Translations under genes and position numbers: made by a program | DNA from: Eremophila alpestris peregrina | Taxonomy: Eukaryota > Chordata > Aves > Passeriformes > Alaudidae | DNA length: 64,000 nt | Reading direction: 5' to 3' | Assembly (NCBI GenBank): GCA_009792885.1 | Contig: WMCF01000111.1 | Span: 1,785,417-1,849,416, forward strand | Shown here: positions 1 through 8,545 of the stretch, in pieces | Numbering within the stretch: position 1 is the first letter of the stretch | Layout: every line of letters begins with the position of its first letter | The notes under the pieces: generated by a model | Told to the model about the DNA's origin: nothing | The model's input: the letters and a program-made list of their open reading frames with translations, nothing else | Database searches by the model: none

Positions 1-900
1 GTTTGCTTCCAGCCAGTTCAGCACCCTCTGATTGCTGGGAATTTTCTCCAATTTCTGTAGAACTGGGCTGACTTCCCTGAGCAGGAGCAGTGTGTGCTCT
101 GCACGGGCTGGACACTTCATGTCCAGCTCCTGTGGGGGCTCCCTCTGGGACAGGGTGCTCAGATTCTCTGCAGGCTTTGCAGGCAGTGGCAGAGATGTGC
201 TGGGAGGGTTTTGCCTCCTCCCCCTTTGCACACAGGACTTTGCTGGGTCCTGCTCTGACACTTGCCTGCTGCTCCATGTCCCTGGAAGCCAGCCCAGAGG
301 AGCTGACACAGGCCCTGCCATGTGCCTGCTCCTGCTCCTCTGTCAGCCGCTGCCAGGGCCTCTGGAGCCCAGTGGAGACCACAGAGGGGACTTGTTCAGG
401 GATGTGGCTCCTGTGCACACATGGCTCTGCTGGGATGTGCAGCTGCCCACCGGGTTCCTTATCTCCAGCTCCCGAGCAGGCTCTGTCTCATGGAGCAATG
501 GCTGTGCTGGGTCCTGCTGTCCCAGGGCTGCTGTCCCAGGGCAGGATGTGTTCCCAATCTTGCTGGGCTGTGGCTGCTGTCTGGGCCTCTGCATCCCAGT
601 GGAGGCCATGCAGGAGACTCACACAGGAATGTGGCTCCTGTATGTGGTGTGTGTCTCCTGCATGTGCTGTGGTGCAGGGCTCAGGCTCTGAGAGCTTGTG
701 GCTGTGCCCTGCTCGAGGCTGTTGCCTCAAGAGTTGGGGTTTGCCTTCTTCATTGCCGTTTCTGTTCTCCTCTGCAGCAGAGCTCTCCAGGGAGCTGTTT
801 CCTCATGGGGGAGCAGAGTGGCTGTGCTGGGAGGAGATCCCTGCGGGTCAGGGCAGTGACACCCTGCAGTGACACAATGGCCCCTCAGTGCTGATGGGGC
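1..900 (+). other. GC-rich, A-poor block of unknown identity with a diverged internal duplication
   Basis: This block is clearly richer in G+C than the rest of the window and is dominated by CTG, TGC and CCAG words. Overlapping forward-strand open frames occur at 32-691, 90-872 and 322-894. Their translations are Cys/Ser/Leu/Gly-rich, show no domain I recognise and have no codon pattern that favours one frame. The most likely reason for the open frames is scarcity of A, hence of stop codons. An imperfect copy of about 335-445 recurs at 562-672, offset by 227 bp; that offset is not a multiple of three, which argues against a protein repeat. A perfect hairpin with 8-bp arms lies at 107-127, and a 14-bp unit is doubled at 514-541. 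The block runs off the left edge. It could be the 5' part of the CR1 that follows, or a GC-rich minisatellite-like tract. Confidence 0.5.
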
Positions 901-999
901 CCCACATCACCAAGGGGCCTTGGAAGGTGCCTCTGTCACAAAGAACCACAGCCTGAAGAGTGGAACCACTCGGATAGGGCTGGAAATGGTTGTGCCCAC

Positions 1000-1440
1000 A
1001 GGGTCAGGCCCTGGACTTCCAGACTTGTTGGCCCTGCTGTCCCAGTGTCCCATGAGGCTCTCGACACAGTCCCACATGACATCCTGATCTCCACGTTGGA
1101 GAGCCCTGGCTGTGATTTGGTGATTTGGTGCAGGAGCAGCTCTCCAAATGGACACAGCCAGGGGCTGTGGGCAGTGCTCCATGTGCAGCTGGAGGGGAGG
1201 GATGAGGGGTGTCCTCTCAGGACTCTGCCATGGGACAGGGGATCTTTAAAGCCATTATCAATGCCACAGAGTGGGATTGAGTGCACCCCCAGCACCTTTA
1301 CAGCTGACACGAAGCTGAGCTGGACAGGTGACACAAATAAAGGAGGAGACCATCCAGAGGGACCTGGCCAAGCTTGAGAAATGGGACTGCAAGAACGCAG
1401 CGAGGTTCAACGAGTTCAACATCCTGCACTGTTATGGCAG
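1000..1440 (+). mobile_element. CR1 LINE fragment, decayed ORF2 reverse-transcriptase region
   Basis: CR1 ORF2 encodes the endonuclease and reverse transcriptase that copy the element by target-primed reverse transcription. The frame from 1045 reads EALDTVPHDILI, corresponding to the motif-A neighbourhood of non-LTR reverse transcriptases (family pattern KAFDTVPHDIL). Downstream in the same frame IECTPSTFTADTKLS matches the family pattern IECTPSKFADDTKLS around the catalytic FADD motif; here FADD has become FTAD, so one active-site position is lost. After about 1330 the similarity continues in another frame (IQRDL...LEKW...FNxxxxLH type), so there is a frameshift. The piece is truncated at both ends, cannot be active, and ends near an LTR-like segment. 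Confidence 0.75.
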
Positions 1441-1455
1441 GTGAAGGCAGTGGGA

Positions 1456-2511
1456 TGCTGCAACCTTCTAGAAGCATCCCCAGCTAAAGAGTCCTTCAGC
1501 GCCACAGGCACACACTCCCACAGACACACACACACCAGATACCTCTGTAAATCCTCGGCAGCAAAGAAGTGGGAAGGGTCCTTGTATAGAGTTCTACGGC
1601 AGAGATTTATTCTAACTACATGTGAAGAGATCCAGGGACAAAGATAAGGCACATGTGAGGCACCAGGGTTTATATCTGGGGAAGCAGGGGTGGAGTGAAG
1701 GACAGGGCCCAATAAGTAAGGGATAATGTGGTGCAGAGGTGATAGTGTAAGGGTTAAATTTAGTAGCTCAGAATTGAAATTATGGGAATGATTTCTAAAC
1801 TCTATCGGCAGCGGGGGGAGTGATGGTGGCTAGAAGAAGCAGGTAGGAGGAACAGGCCTGGACATGCAGGACAGCCAGGCCTTGGGAGTGAGTGCTAGCC
1901 CTGTTACAGTGATTGTCCTAACCCAATCAAGCATAATCTTCACCAAATCAAGTATAGTCTTCACTAGATCAAGCAAAACTGCACCTGTGTGGGAATGAGA
2001 AATAGACTATAACAATATATGTTTAATAATTAATGTAGGAGAAGAAGATAGAAGGGATTATAAGCTACCGATTCGGGTGTATTGTTGAAGCCTCGATCTG
2101 GGGTCTCACCCCTGGGCTTCAGCGCGCTTCAATAAAACACCTTCATATACAATCAATTCTGATTGTGTGTGTATCCCAGCGCTAACAGGGGCAGGGTAAG
2201 GGGCTAAGGAGACCAACAGTGTCAAAGGGGCAGAGGATTGCACCAAATGGGACCAGTAGAGAATTGGGGAAGAGAGAACATTCTAGGGAAGGGAATATAT
2301 AAGAGAAAAAAGGGGCAGAGCGGCCAATCAGGGAAGTAAAACTGTGGTACATCTGCACTCCAACTGAAGCACCCTGGGAGAAGGCTTCTTTACCTAATCT
2401 CCTCTACTATAACCTAAAGGGGCTTATCTGATTTAGGGCCTGTCCCTCCAAGGGACTATATCATGCATTCTGGTTTAGTACGCTCACTGGCCTCCACCTG
2501 CACCTAGGACA
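1456..2511 (-). mobile_element. Probable minus-strand LTR split by a nested LTR
   Basis: Read on the minus strand this resembles a retroviral LTR. An inverted CCAAT box lies at 1709-1713, TATAAA at 1669-1674 and an AATAAA polyadenylation signal at 1606-1611, in the order U3, TATA, R, poly(A). The minus-strand 5' end would be TGTCCTAGG, at 2511 and leftward, and the 3' end ...CA at 1456. The 4-bp flank GGGA is present on both sides (1452-1455 and 2512-2515), a weak match that chance could give. Removing the insert at 1902-2187 leaves about 770 bp. No gag, pol or env coding sequence is attached. The promoter elements are seen; both ends are inferred. Confidence 0.45.
1902..2187 (+). mobile_element. 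Solo LTR, plus strand, nested in another LTR
   Basis: The element runs from TGTTACAG to GCTAACA, so its ends are the inverted pair TGTTA/TAACA with canonical TG...CA. Internal landmarks are a TATA-like TATAAG at 2059-2064 and a clear AATAAA at 2131-2136, about 70 bp apart. A GC-containing stem-like stretch lies just before the poly(A) signal and a GT-rich stretch just after it, as expected for R/U5. Length is 286 bp. No primer-binding site follows, so it is solo. I cannot see a target-site duplication: the flanks are GCCC and GGGG, which extend the inverted repeat to CCCTGTTA/TAACAGGG. The short R and AATAAA would suit a class I (gammaretrovirus-like) LTR, but the class is inferred. Confidence 0.6.
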
Positions 2512-2520
2512 GGGAATTTA

Positions 2521-2665
2521 AGGATCACAGAGGCTGGAAGAGGCTTTCCACATCTTCTAGCCCAACTATCAAGCCAGCACCACCACAATCACCCCTCAAG
2601 CACAGCTCCAAGTGCCACATCTAGAGACCTCTTGAACACCTCTAGAGATGGAATGGTTCACTAGT
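2521..2665 (-). mobile_element. CR1 3'-end fragment, minus strand
   Basis: On the plus strand this begins near 'atcacagaggctggaagagg' and continues with the words expected of an inverted CR1 3' end: 'agcccaactatcaagccagc', 'cacatctagagacctcttga' and 'cacctctagagatgg'. The 3' end of the element lies at the left. It starts only 10 bp beyond the proposed LTR end at 2511. It is 5'-truncated and strongly diverged, without coding capacity. Confidence 0.7.
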
Positions 2666-3999
2666 GGAAGTAAGCTTCTATTAGGAATGCACTTACACTA
2701 AACCCACCTGACAAAAACCCAAATCCAGTCAAAAGGCACACTGACAGCCTACTGGTTGAATTTCTCTCATATTAGTCTGCAAAAACTCATCAAGTTTTTT
2801 TAGTAAATTACACACCTGGCATGGAAATGGCTAGAGTGATGCCTGGTATCAAAAGAGAAAAACCTTTGCAACATTGTCAAAATAGCAAAATTAAAAGCAG
2901 ACCTTTCTCTTTGGAAGGTTCCAGGTTTCCCATTGGTCATGGGCACACCTTGGCACTGTATTTCTGTAATTTTATAAGTTTTACAAATTCGAGCATTTAA
3001 CAACTTTTTGTCCAATTAGAAGAACAATTGGTTTGGTAAATTAAGTAATCTTTGTAAAGCAGTATTTGCTGAGGAGAAGTTAATATCCTTGTTCAAAGAT
3101 GCACAACAAATTTCTGACAGAGCCAGGGAGAGTATCTCCTTGTCCTACATTCGAGCCCCCATTTATGACTTACTGTTTCTCCTGCCTTTGTATTGATCAC
3201 ACATTTATTTGTTGGCTGCTTACCAAGACAAGGCCAGCTGATAAGCTAAGCACACAAAGAGAAACCCAACACAACCAAAAGAAAACACGGTACTCTGGAG
3301 ATTTGCAGCTCTCGCTTAAAAGGAGGACAGATAAGAGAATCATGGGAGTGGTGCCACATTCTCCAACCTGCGAGTTCCTGCAGCTTTTGAATATGCGGTT
3401 CTACAATGCCTCCTGTTGTTTCTCTGTCAGCTTTAAACCTCATAACCGGTGTCTTTATTTCCACAAGCTTTTCTTTTTTGTATAAGTATTGCCTTTTATT
3501 TGGAGGAGAATAAGCTCAGGATCTGGTCCCTCATGTTGCCAAGTAACAAGAGAGGGAAGATGGTCTGTTTTTCAGGGAGGCCAGGAAAGGTTGAAGTGCT
3601 TGTGTGAAAAGATGATTGGAGAGAATTTGAATGTGCATGTTTAAAGGAAAAACAGTTAGCAAAACTGAATGCTAAGAAGCACAAGAAACTGACCTTAAAA
3701 ACAGAGTATGAAATAGCTTCATTTGCTTTTCTCTTGTGGCTTGCAGTCCTTTGGTCCAATCAGAGCTGACATTTGCTCTTAAGCATATGCATACTCCCAC
3801 TGAAATCCCTGCCTTCAGCATCCATGTGTATTATTTTGTAATGGTGATTCACCTAAACTTCAGTGAGGAGAAACATCTTCCACATAAATGGAAACAAGAG
3901 GAAATGGTTGTCACAGAGAAACAGTGAACAATCAAAGGGCTGTCACCTAAGAAAAAAATTGGGAAGAAGTTTTCTTGTATTGTTTTGAGAGTAATTTTT
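2666..3999. other. Unique-looking AT-rich DNA; no gene recognised
   Basis: An open frame of 128 codons at 3099-3485 (plus) is rich in Cys, Phe, Thr and Pro, without recognisable domains or a splice context; I treat it as chance. No RNA gene or repeat was recognised in this stretch. Confidence 0.6.
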
Positions 4000-4245
4000 A
4001 CATGGACAGGTGATGATAGGACAAGGGAAAATTATTTTAAACTAAAAGAGGAGAGATTTAAATCAGCTGTTAGGAAGAAATTCTTTATTCAGAGGATGAT
4101 GAGTCACTGGAATAATTTTGCCCAGAGATGTGGATGCCCATCCCTGAGCAACCTGGTCTAGTGGAAGGTGTCCCTGCCCATGGCCATGGGCTTGAAACAA
4201 GATGATCTTTAAACTCCCTTCCAAGCAATGCATTCTATGATTTTG
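4000..4245 (+). mobile_element. CR1 3'-end fragment, plus strand
   Basis: The order of words matches the CR1 3' region: 'ggacaaggg', 'taggaagaaattctttattc', 'gtcactggaataattttgcc', 'gtggatgcccatccctg', 'gagcaacctggtctagtgga' and 'ggtgtccctgcccatggcca', ending in 'cattctatgattttgtga', the degenerate 3' terminal repeat. It is 5'-truncated, the usual outcome of incomplete reverse transcription. Several substitutions and a small deletion show it is not recent. Confidence 0.9.
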
Positions 4246-5951
4246 TGAATTTCTGTGTTTTATTTGTCCCCCACCACTTTGGAGTTTTCCCTGTTCATTT
4301 CTAGAGCCTGCCTAAGCACTTTTTTCCCAAATGCTATGTTTTCACAATAATTTTGCATTTACTGTAATTAAGTCTTTATTGATTTGACACAAACCAACAA
4401 CTGCATTTTATTCTGGAAATCAGCTGAAAAATACATTTCATCTACAAAACACAGACAATACACTTGCGAGTGCAGCTGGCATGAAATAAACTCCATTATC
4501 ATTTTTCTACCTCTTCAAACACAGTATCACTCACATATTGATATTTGCAGTCGGAGATTCCAACTGATAGACTGCATATAAAGTCTTTGCAGTACCATGA
4601 ACTAAACACCAGTTACAGTTAGATGCATTTTAAATAAGGTCTCACATTTAGAGAATTCTTTGATGTGGAAATTAACTTTCATTTGGAATTCATCCTCTTA
4701 ACCTCTTCTGAACAGCATCAGATTTTATTGAAATAGAAGCACTGGTATTGTACAGAGATATAAAGAGTCCAGGAGCCTTCCCAAAACTACTGTGCTTCAG
4801 GTACAGGACTGAACATTTTCCTGAAATACTTATCTAGGCACACGGATGGCACACAATCATTACATCAACTTAAAACCTATCTATGATCTGGTTCTCTGCT
4901 AAGTTATAAAATACCATTTATTTAGTCCATGCTGAATTTTGGCTACTCTGTTTTAATTTTCAAATTTGCTGGAATGTAACATATTCATTACTGTTTTCTG
5001 TTCATGTTGTTTGCAAATACTTTCCCTTCTTTTCCAATTGTATTAATTCATTCCAACAGCAAACCCACCAACATTTCAAGGCAGTCTAGACAGCATGCCT
5101 GCACAGCACAATAAAAGGAAAATGACAGTAGGGAAATTGCTTTACTTGCAGGAGGGAAGGCTTCTGGATTCCAAGTTATTAACCTAACATCACTTATCGC
5201 TCTCAAAACAGTGGAAGAAAAATTTCTCCCTCCTCCACATTCTGCTTGTCCCACCCTCACTTGCTGAACGATTCTTTCACATTTGGGCTCTGTACCTGAA
5301 TGCTTCTGCTAATAGAATAATCAGTTTCATAGACACTGTTGATTAAGTTAAATGCTTATAAATATTTATAACACTTTGCATAATATCCAGAGATAAAAAA
5401 AAGAGAAAATTAATGGTAAACCTCCTTTCTATGAGGTTGTTTTTTGGGTTTTTTTTGCCTATTATCCATCTGGAGATGGGGAGGTTTAGAAGAAGTTGTC
5501 ATAGTAACAGGGCAACATAACTTTTAGAAACTGCAACTACTCCATTATAATAATGGAGTAATTTTCACAGCCTTGGATTTTCCTATTCCAGGTTGTGCTT
5601 GAACTAAATCTCATGTTGGCAAGATATAAGGTGCATTGTGGGTTTGTTGGTCTGTTTTGTTTCAGTTGGTTGGTTGGGGTTTTATTCCCCAACGTTTTTA
5701 AGAGGTTGACAGATAGAACGAGAACATTTAATTCACCCTGCAGAAACAAGCATTGCTGTTCCACAAACAGCTCCCACCTTGAATACTGGTGTATGTCACC
5801 AAGGTACCAAGGATCCCTCCCCATTCCATGCTGAACACCTCTGTTCCTGAGTAGGAATCCTCCTACACAGTGGGAAACACCAAGGAAAAGGTAATTTTTG
5901 AGCTCCCACCCTGAAGCCATATACCCATACATGCAATGCTGGGTTCATTCC
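4246..5951. other. AT-rich DNA without recognised genes; contains a short perfect palindrome
   Basis: No coding or RNA gene is recognised. A perfect palindrome with 11-bp arms around one base lies at 5538-5560 (see its own entry). A minus-strand open frame of 131 codons at 5537-5932 has no recognisable domain and overlaps the palindrome. A G/T-rich tract lies around 5640-5690. Confidence 0.6.
5538..5560. repeat. Perfect 23-bp palindrome
   Basis: The arms are TACTCCATTAT and ATAATGGAGTA with a single A between them at 5549. The match over 11 bp is exact. It could be a dimeric transcription-factor site or a cruciform-prone sequence; nothing else in the sequence decides between these. Confidence 0.85.
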
Positions 5952-6659
5952 TGAGAATGGCAGGGATTTAGAAAAAGGAGCGAAGTTAAAAGCTAAATCA
6001 AGTCCAGGCTCCTTGAGGAGTCAAGAAAGGACTTGCAGAAAATAAACTGTGGCTGTGTTTATGCTGAGTCACCTGCAGATGTGCTGCTCCTCATCAGTGC
6101 TTGGACTGCTGGGAGGCAGAACTCTGCAGGGAACCTGACTGGGATGAAACCTTTTGGGGGTCCAAGCCCAGATGTTTGGACCCCTTGAGGTTTCCTCAGG
6201 ACTTTAACCCAGCAGCGCCTTGGACAGAGAGGCAAGCTCCATCCAATTGCTCTGAAAAGGAACTTTATGAGAGCAACAAAAAAGAAAACATATACTGTAA
6301 CAGAAAGACCCCGAACAGAGACAACGGGCAAAAGGCGAAGTGGCAGGCACTGACAGGGATATTTATGGACTTGGGTATGGGGCGGGGTTGAGGCGGGGCT
6401 TGAAGGAACAGCCCAATGAGGGAGAACGATTAAGAATATTGAAATCTCTGCACCAAAAAGCAGCCAATTGAAACACAGAGGCTTAAGAACTTTCTAGTAA
6501 CAGTCTAGATGACAGAGCAGAACGATCATAGGAGTGAGCTTTTTGCTCACCCTGCTTACAAAGGGGTTTCCCAAGGCCTTAGCCAGCAGAAATAGGGGAA
6601 GAAGTCAGGCCACCTGGACAACTGTTTTGGGAATCCAGCTAGGAGGAGACATCCCAACA
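5952..6659 (-). mobile_element. Solo LTR, minus strand, with 6-bp target-site duplication
   Basis: The element is bounded by the identical 6-mer CATTCC at 5946-5951 and 6660-6665, starts with TG at 5952 and ends with CA at 6659, for a length of 708 bp. Read on the minus strand it starts TGTTGGGATG and has inverted CCAAT sequence at 6413-6417, two GC boxes at 6379-6387 and 6392-6399, and an ATAAATA TATA-like element at 6360-6366, in promoter order. A 6-bp duplication is typical of ERVK/beta-like elements and of alpharetroviruses, so I infer ERVK-like. No internal viral coding sequence remains: it is a solo LTR formed by recombination between two LTRs. The GC boxes have kept CpGs, suggesting relative youth or protection from decay. 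Confidence 0.75.
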
Positions 6660-8332
6660 CATTCCTCCTTGGAGTATCTCTGGCTCTTGGGTGTGAAACA
6701 AAAGCACAGTCCCAGCTGCAGTTCTGCTCCCTCTCAGCTGTGCCCAAGCTGCTGCTGACCCTGGGTTTGATTGTGGCTGCTGGACTTGCAGCTTTGTCTG
6801 CAGTGTCACCCAGTTGCCACCTGCTGTCCTGAACATTCTGCTCAAATCCAACATTCCTCCTGGCATGGAAAAAGGAGCAGAGTTTTTGCTCCTGCAACAT
6901 TTCATATTTGTGCATTAAAATGAGTAAAATACCAGGAGTCAGAGCTTGGAAGTGGGTATATCTTGGTAATTAAGGGTCTGTGAGCTGGATCGAGGGAGAG
7001 AGGGAAGCTGAAATCACTTAGTGATTCTCTCCTTGTCTTTAATATTCACAGCCTGTCCATGAGTTGAATCCTGTTATCCCAATATTCTTCTGTTCTTCTG
7101 GGCCCCTCCAAGTGATGAATTCCCAAATTCCATGACACCTCACAGGGCTGAATACAAACTTTTAAGCAAGAAGTCAATATACAAATTATTAAATAAAAGG
7201 AATAAACCCCAGTCATCCTGGGCTAAAGAGATGATAGAAAACTACTGTATTGCAAATATAACTATAGACTGTGTCTAAGTTTTATTGTTGTTTTTGATAT
7301 AAAGTAAAACTGCTCAGCATTAATAGGATCCCTGTGGACTAAACTTCTCAGAGACTTTTTAAGAACTTGATTCTAAAGAATTTAGATCAGGAGTGAATGC
7401 TAGTCACTAGGGAGGGCAAGCAATAAAATGATAGACTCTTTTTTAAAAATTGTTTGTCCACAGTGCATATACCCAGATGCCTTTTTCATTTTTTGATATC
7501 TTTTCCCTCTCCCCTTTACAGCCTGGTTTGTATTCACTGTGCAAGGCATCAGAGATGAAAATCATTTCTCGTATATGCACTGAGTGAAATAAGGAGTTCG
7601 AAGGTACAGAAGTCAACACACCCAACACGTATCACAAATATTAAACAGGGGCTAACACAAACCTGGCAGCTCCTGAGGCATGCTTTCAAATATATACTGC
7701 ATGTAGCAGTACTTCCACAAGGAATACTGGACCTCTCCTGAACGAGGCACAGCATCCAAATGCAGCAGGAAGCTGCAAATACAACAGGAGCCTGGATTTG
7801 GGCACTGCAAAGCTGGAACTCCTGAGCTATTCAGTTCAGTTTGCTGCCCTGATCAGGACACATTTAAATGATAAACACAGATCAGCTTTCCGGGGAGGTC
7901 ATAGTAAGGCCATAATTAGCTCATTAAGCAAATTGTTCCACTATCTGATCAGGCTTTTAGTTCAGTACTTCCATTAGCTCTTTTGATATCTAAATGGAAA
8001 GGATAAAATTATCAACTGATATAAATCAGGGAAGTGCTGCCTACAATCAACAAAACTGTGGAGAATTACAAATAAATTAGGGCCTGGCTTGTTAGCTACA
8101 TCCTTTTCTTACATTTTTACCCTCCGTGTGTGTTTATGTTGTTGGAAATTTTTAGGATTCAGTCTGTCATGCAGGAAAAACGTTGAAGAGGGATACATTC
8201 ATGCTGTGGTTCAGTAAAGCACACTTTACTGTGGTGGGAGAGAAACATAAGTAGACAATGAAAAGACAGCAAGGACCAAAGTGAGGACGAGAAGAAATGA
8301 ATTTATTTGTTGGTTTGTGTTCCATGCTGAGA
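6660..8332. other. AT-rich DNA; no gene recognised
   Basis: The first 250 bases still carry several short overlapping open frames (plus 6534-6758 and minus 6556-6915) that begin inside or beside the LTR and have no recognisable domain. The remainder shows no repeat, RNA gene or exon that I can support. Confidence 0.6.
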
Positions 8333-8545
8333 TCACAGAATCACAGAATGGTTTGGGTTGGAAGGAACATCTCATTCCAAACCCCTGGAATTGGTCAGGA
8401 ACACCCTCCAGTAGACCAGGTTGCCCCAAGCCCCATCCAACCTGGCCTTGGCCACTTCCAGGATGGAGGAAGCATCTGCAGCTTTTCTGGGCAACCCTCA
8501 CACTAAAGAATTTCCTACTAGGATCTAATCTAATGATAAAGCTTT
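8333..8545 (-). mobile_element. CR1 3'-end fragment, minus strand
   Basis: The plus strand begins 'atcacagaatcacagaatgg', the reverse complement of the CR1 terminal repeat, then 'tttgggttggaaggaaca', 'ccatccaacctggccttggc' and 'cttccaggatggagg', ending around 'ctaggatctaatctaatg'. The two copies of the terminal unit at the left mark the intact 3' end; the element is 5'-truncated at the right. It is among the better preserved copies here. Confidence 0.92.

Noticed and set aside
5537..5932. 131-codon open frame, minus strand
   Set aside because: No domain recognised and it runs through a palindrome and a low-complexity tract.
6059..6391. Two overlapping frames of 90 and 96 codons on opposite strands
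   Set aside because: They lie inside the LTR at 5952-6659 and show no viral protein domain.
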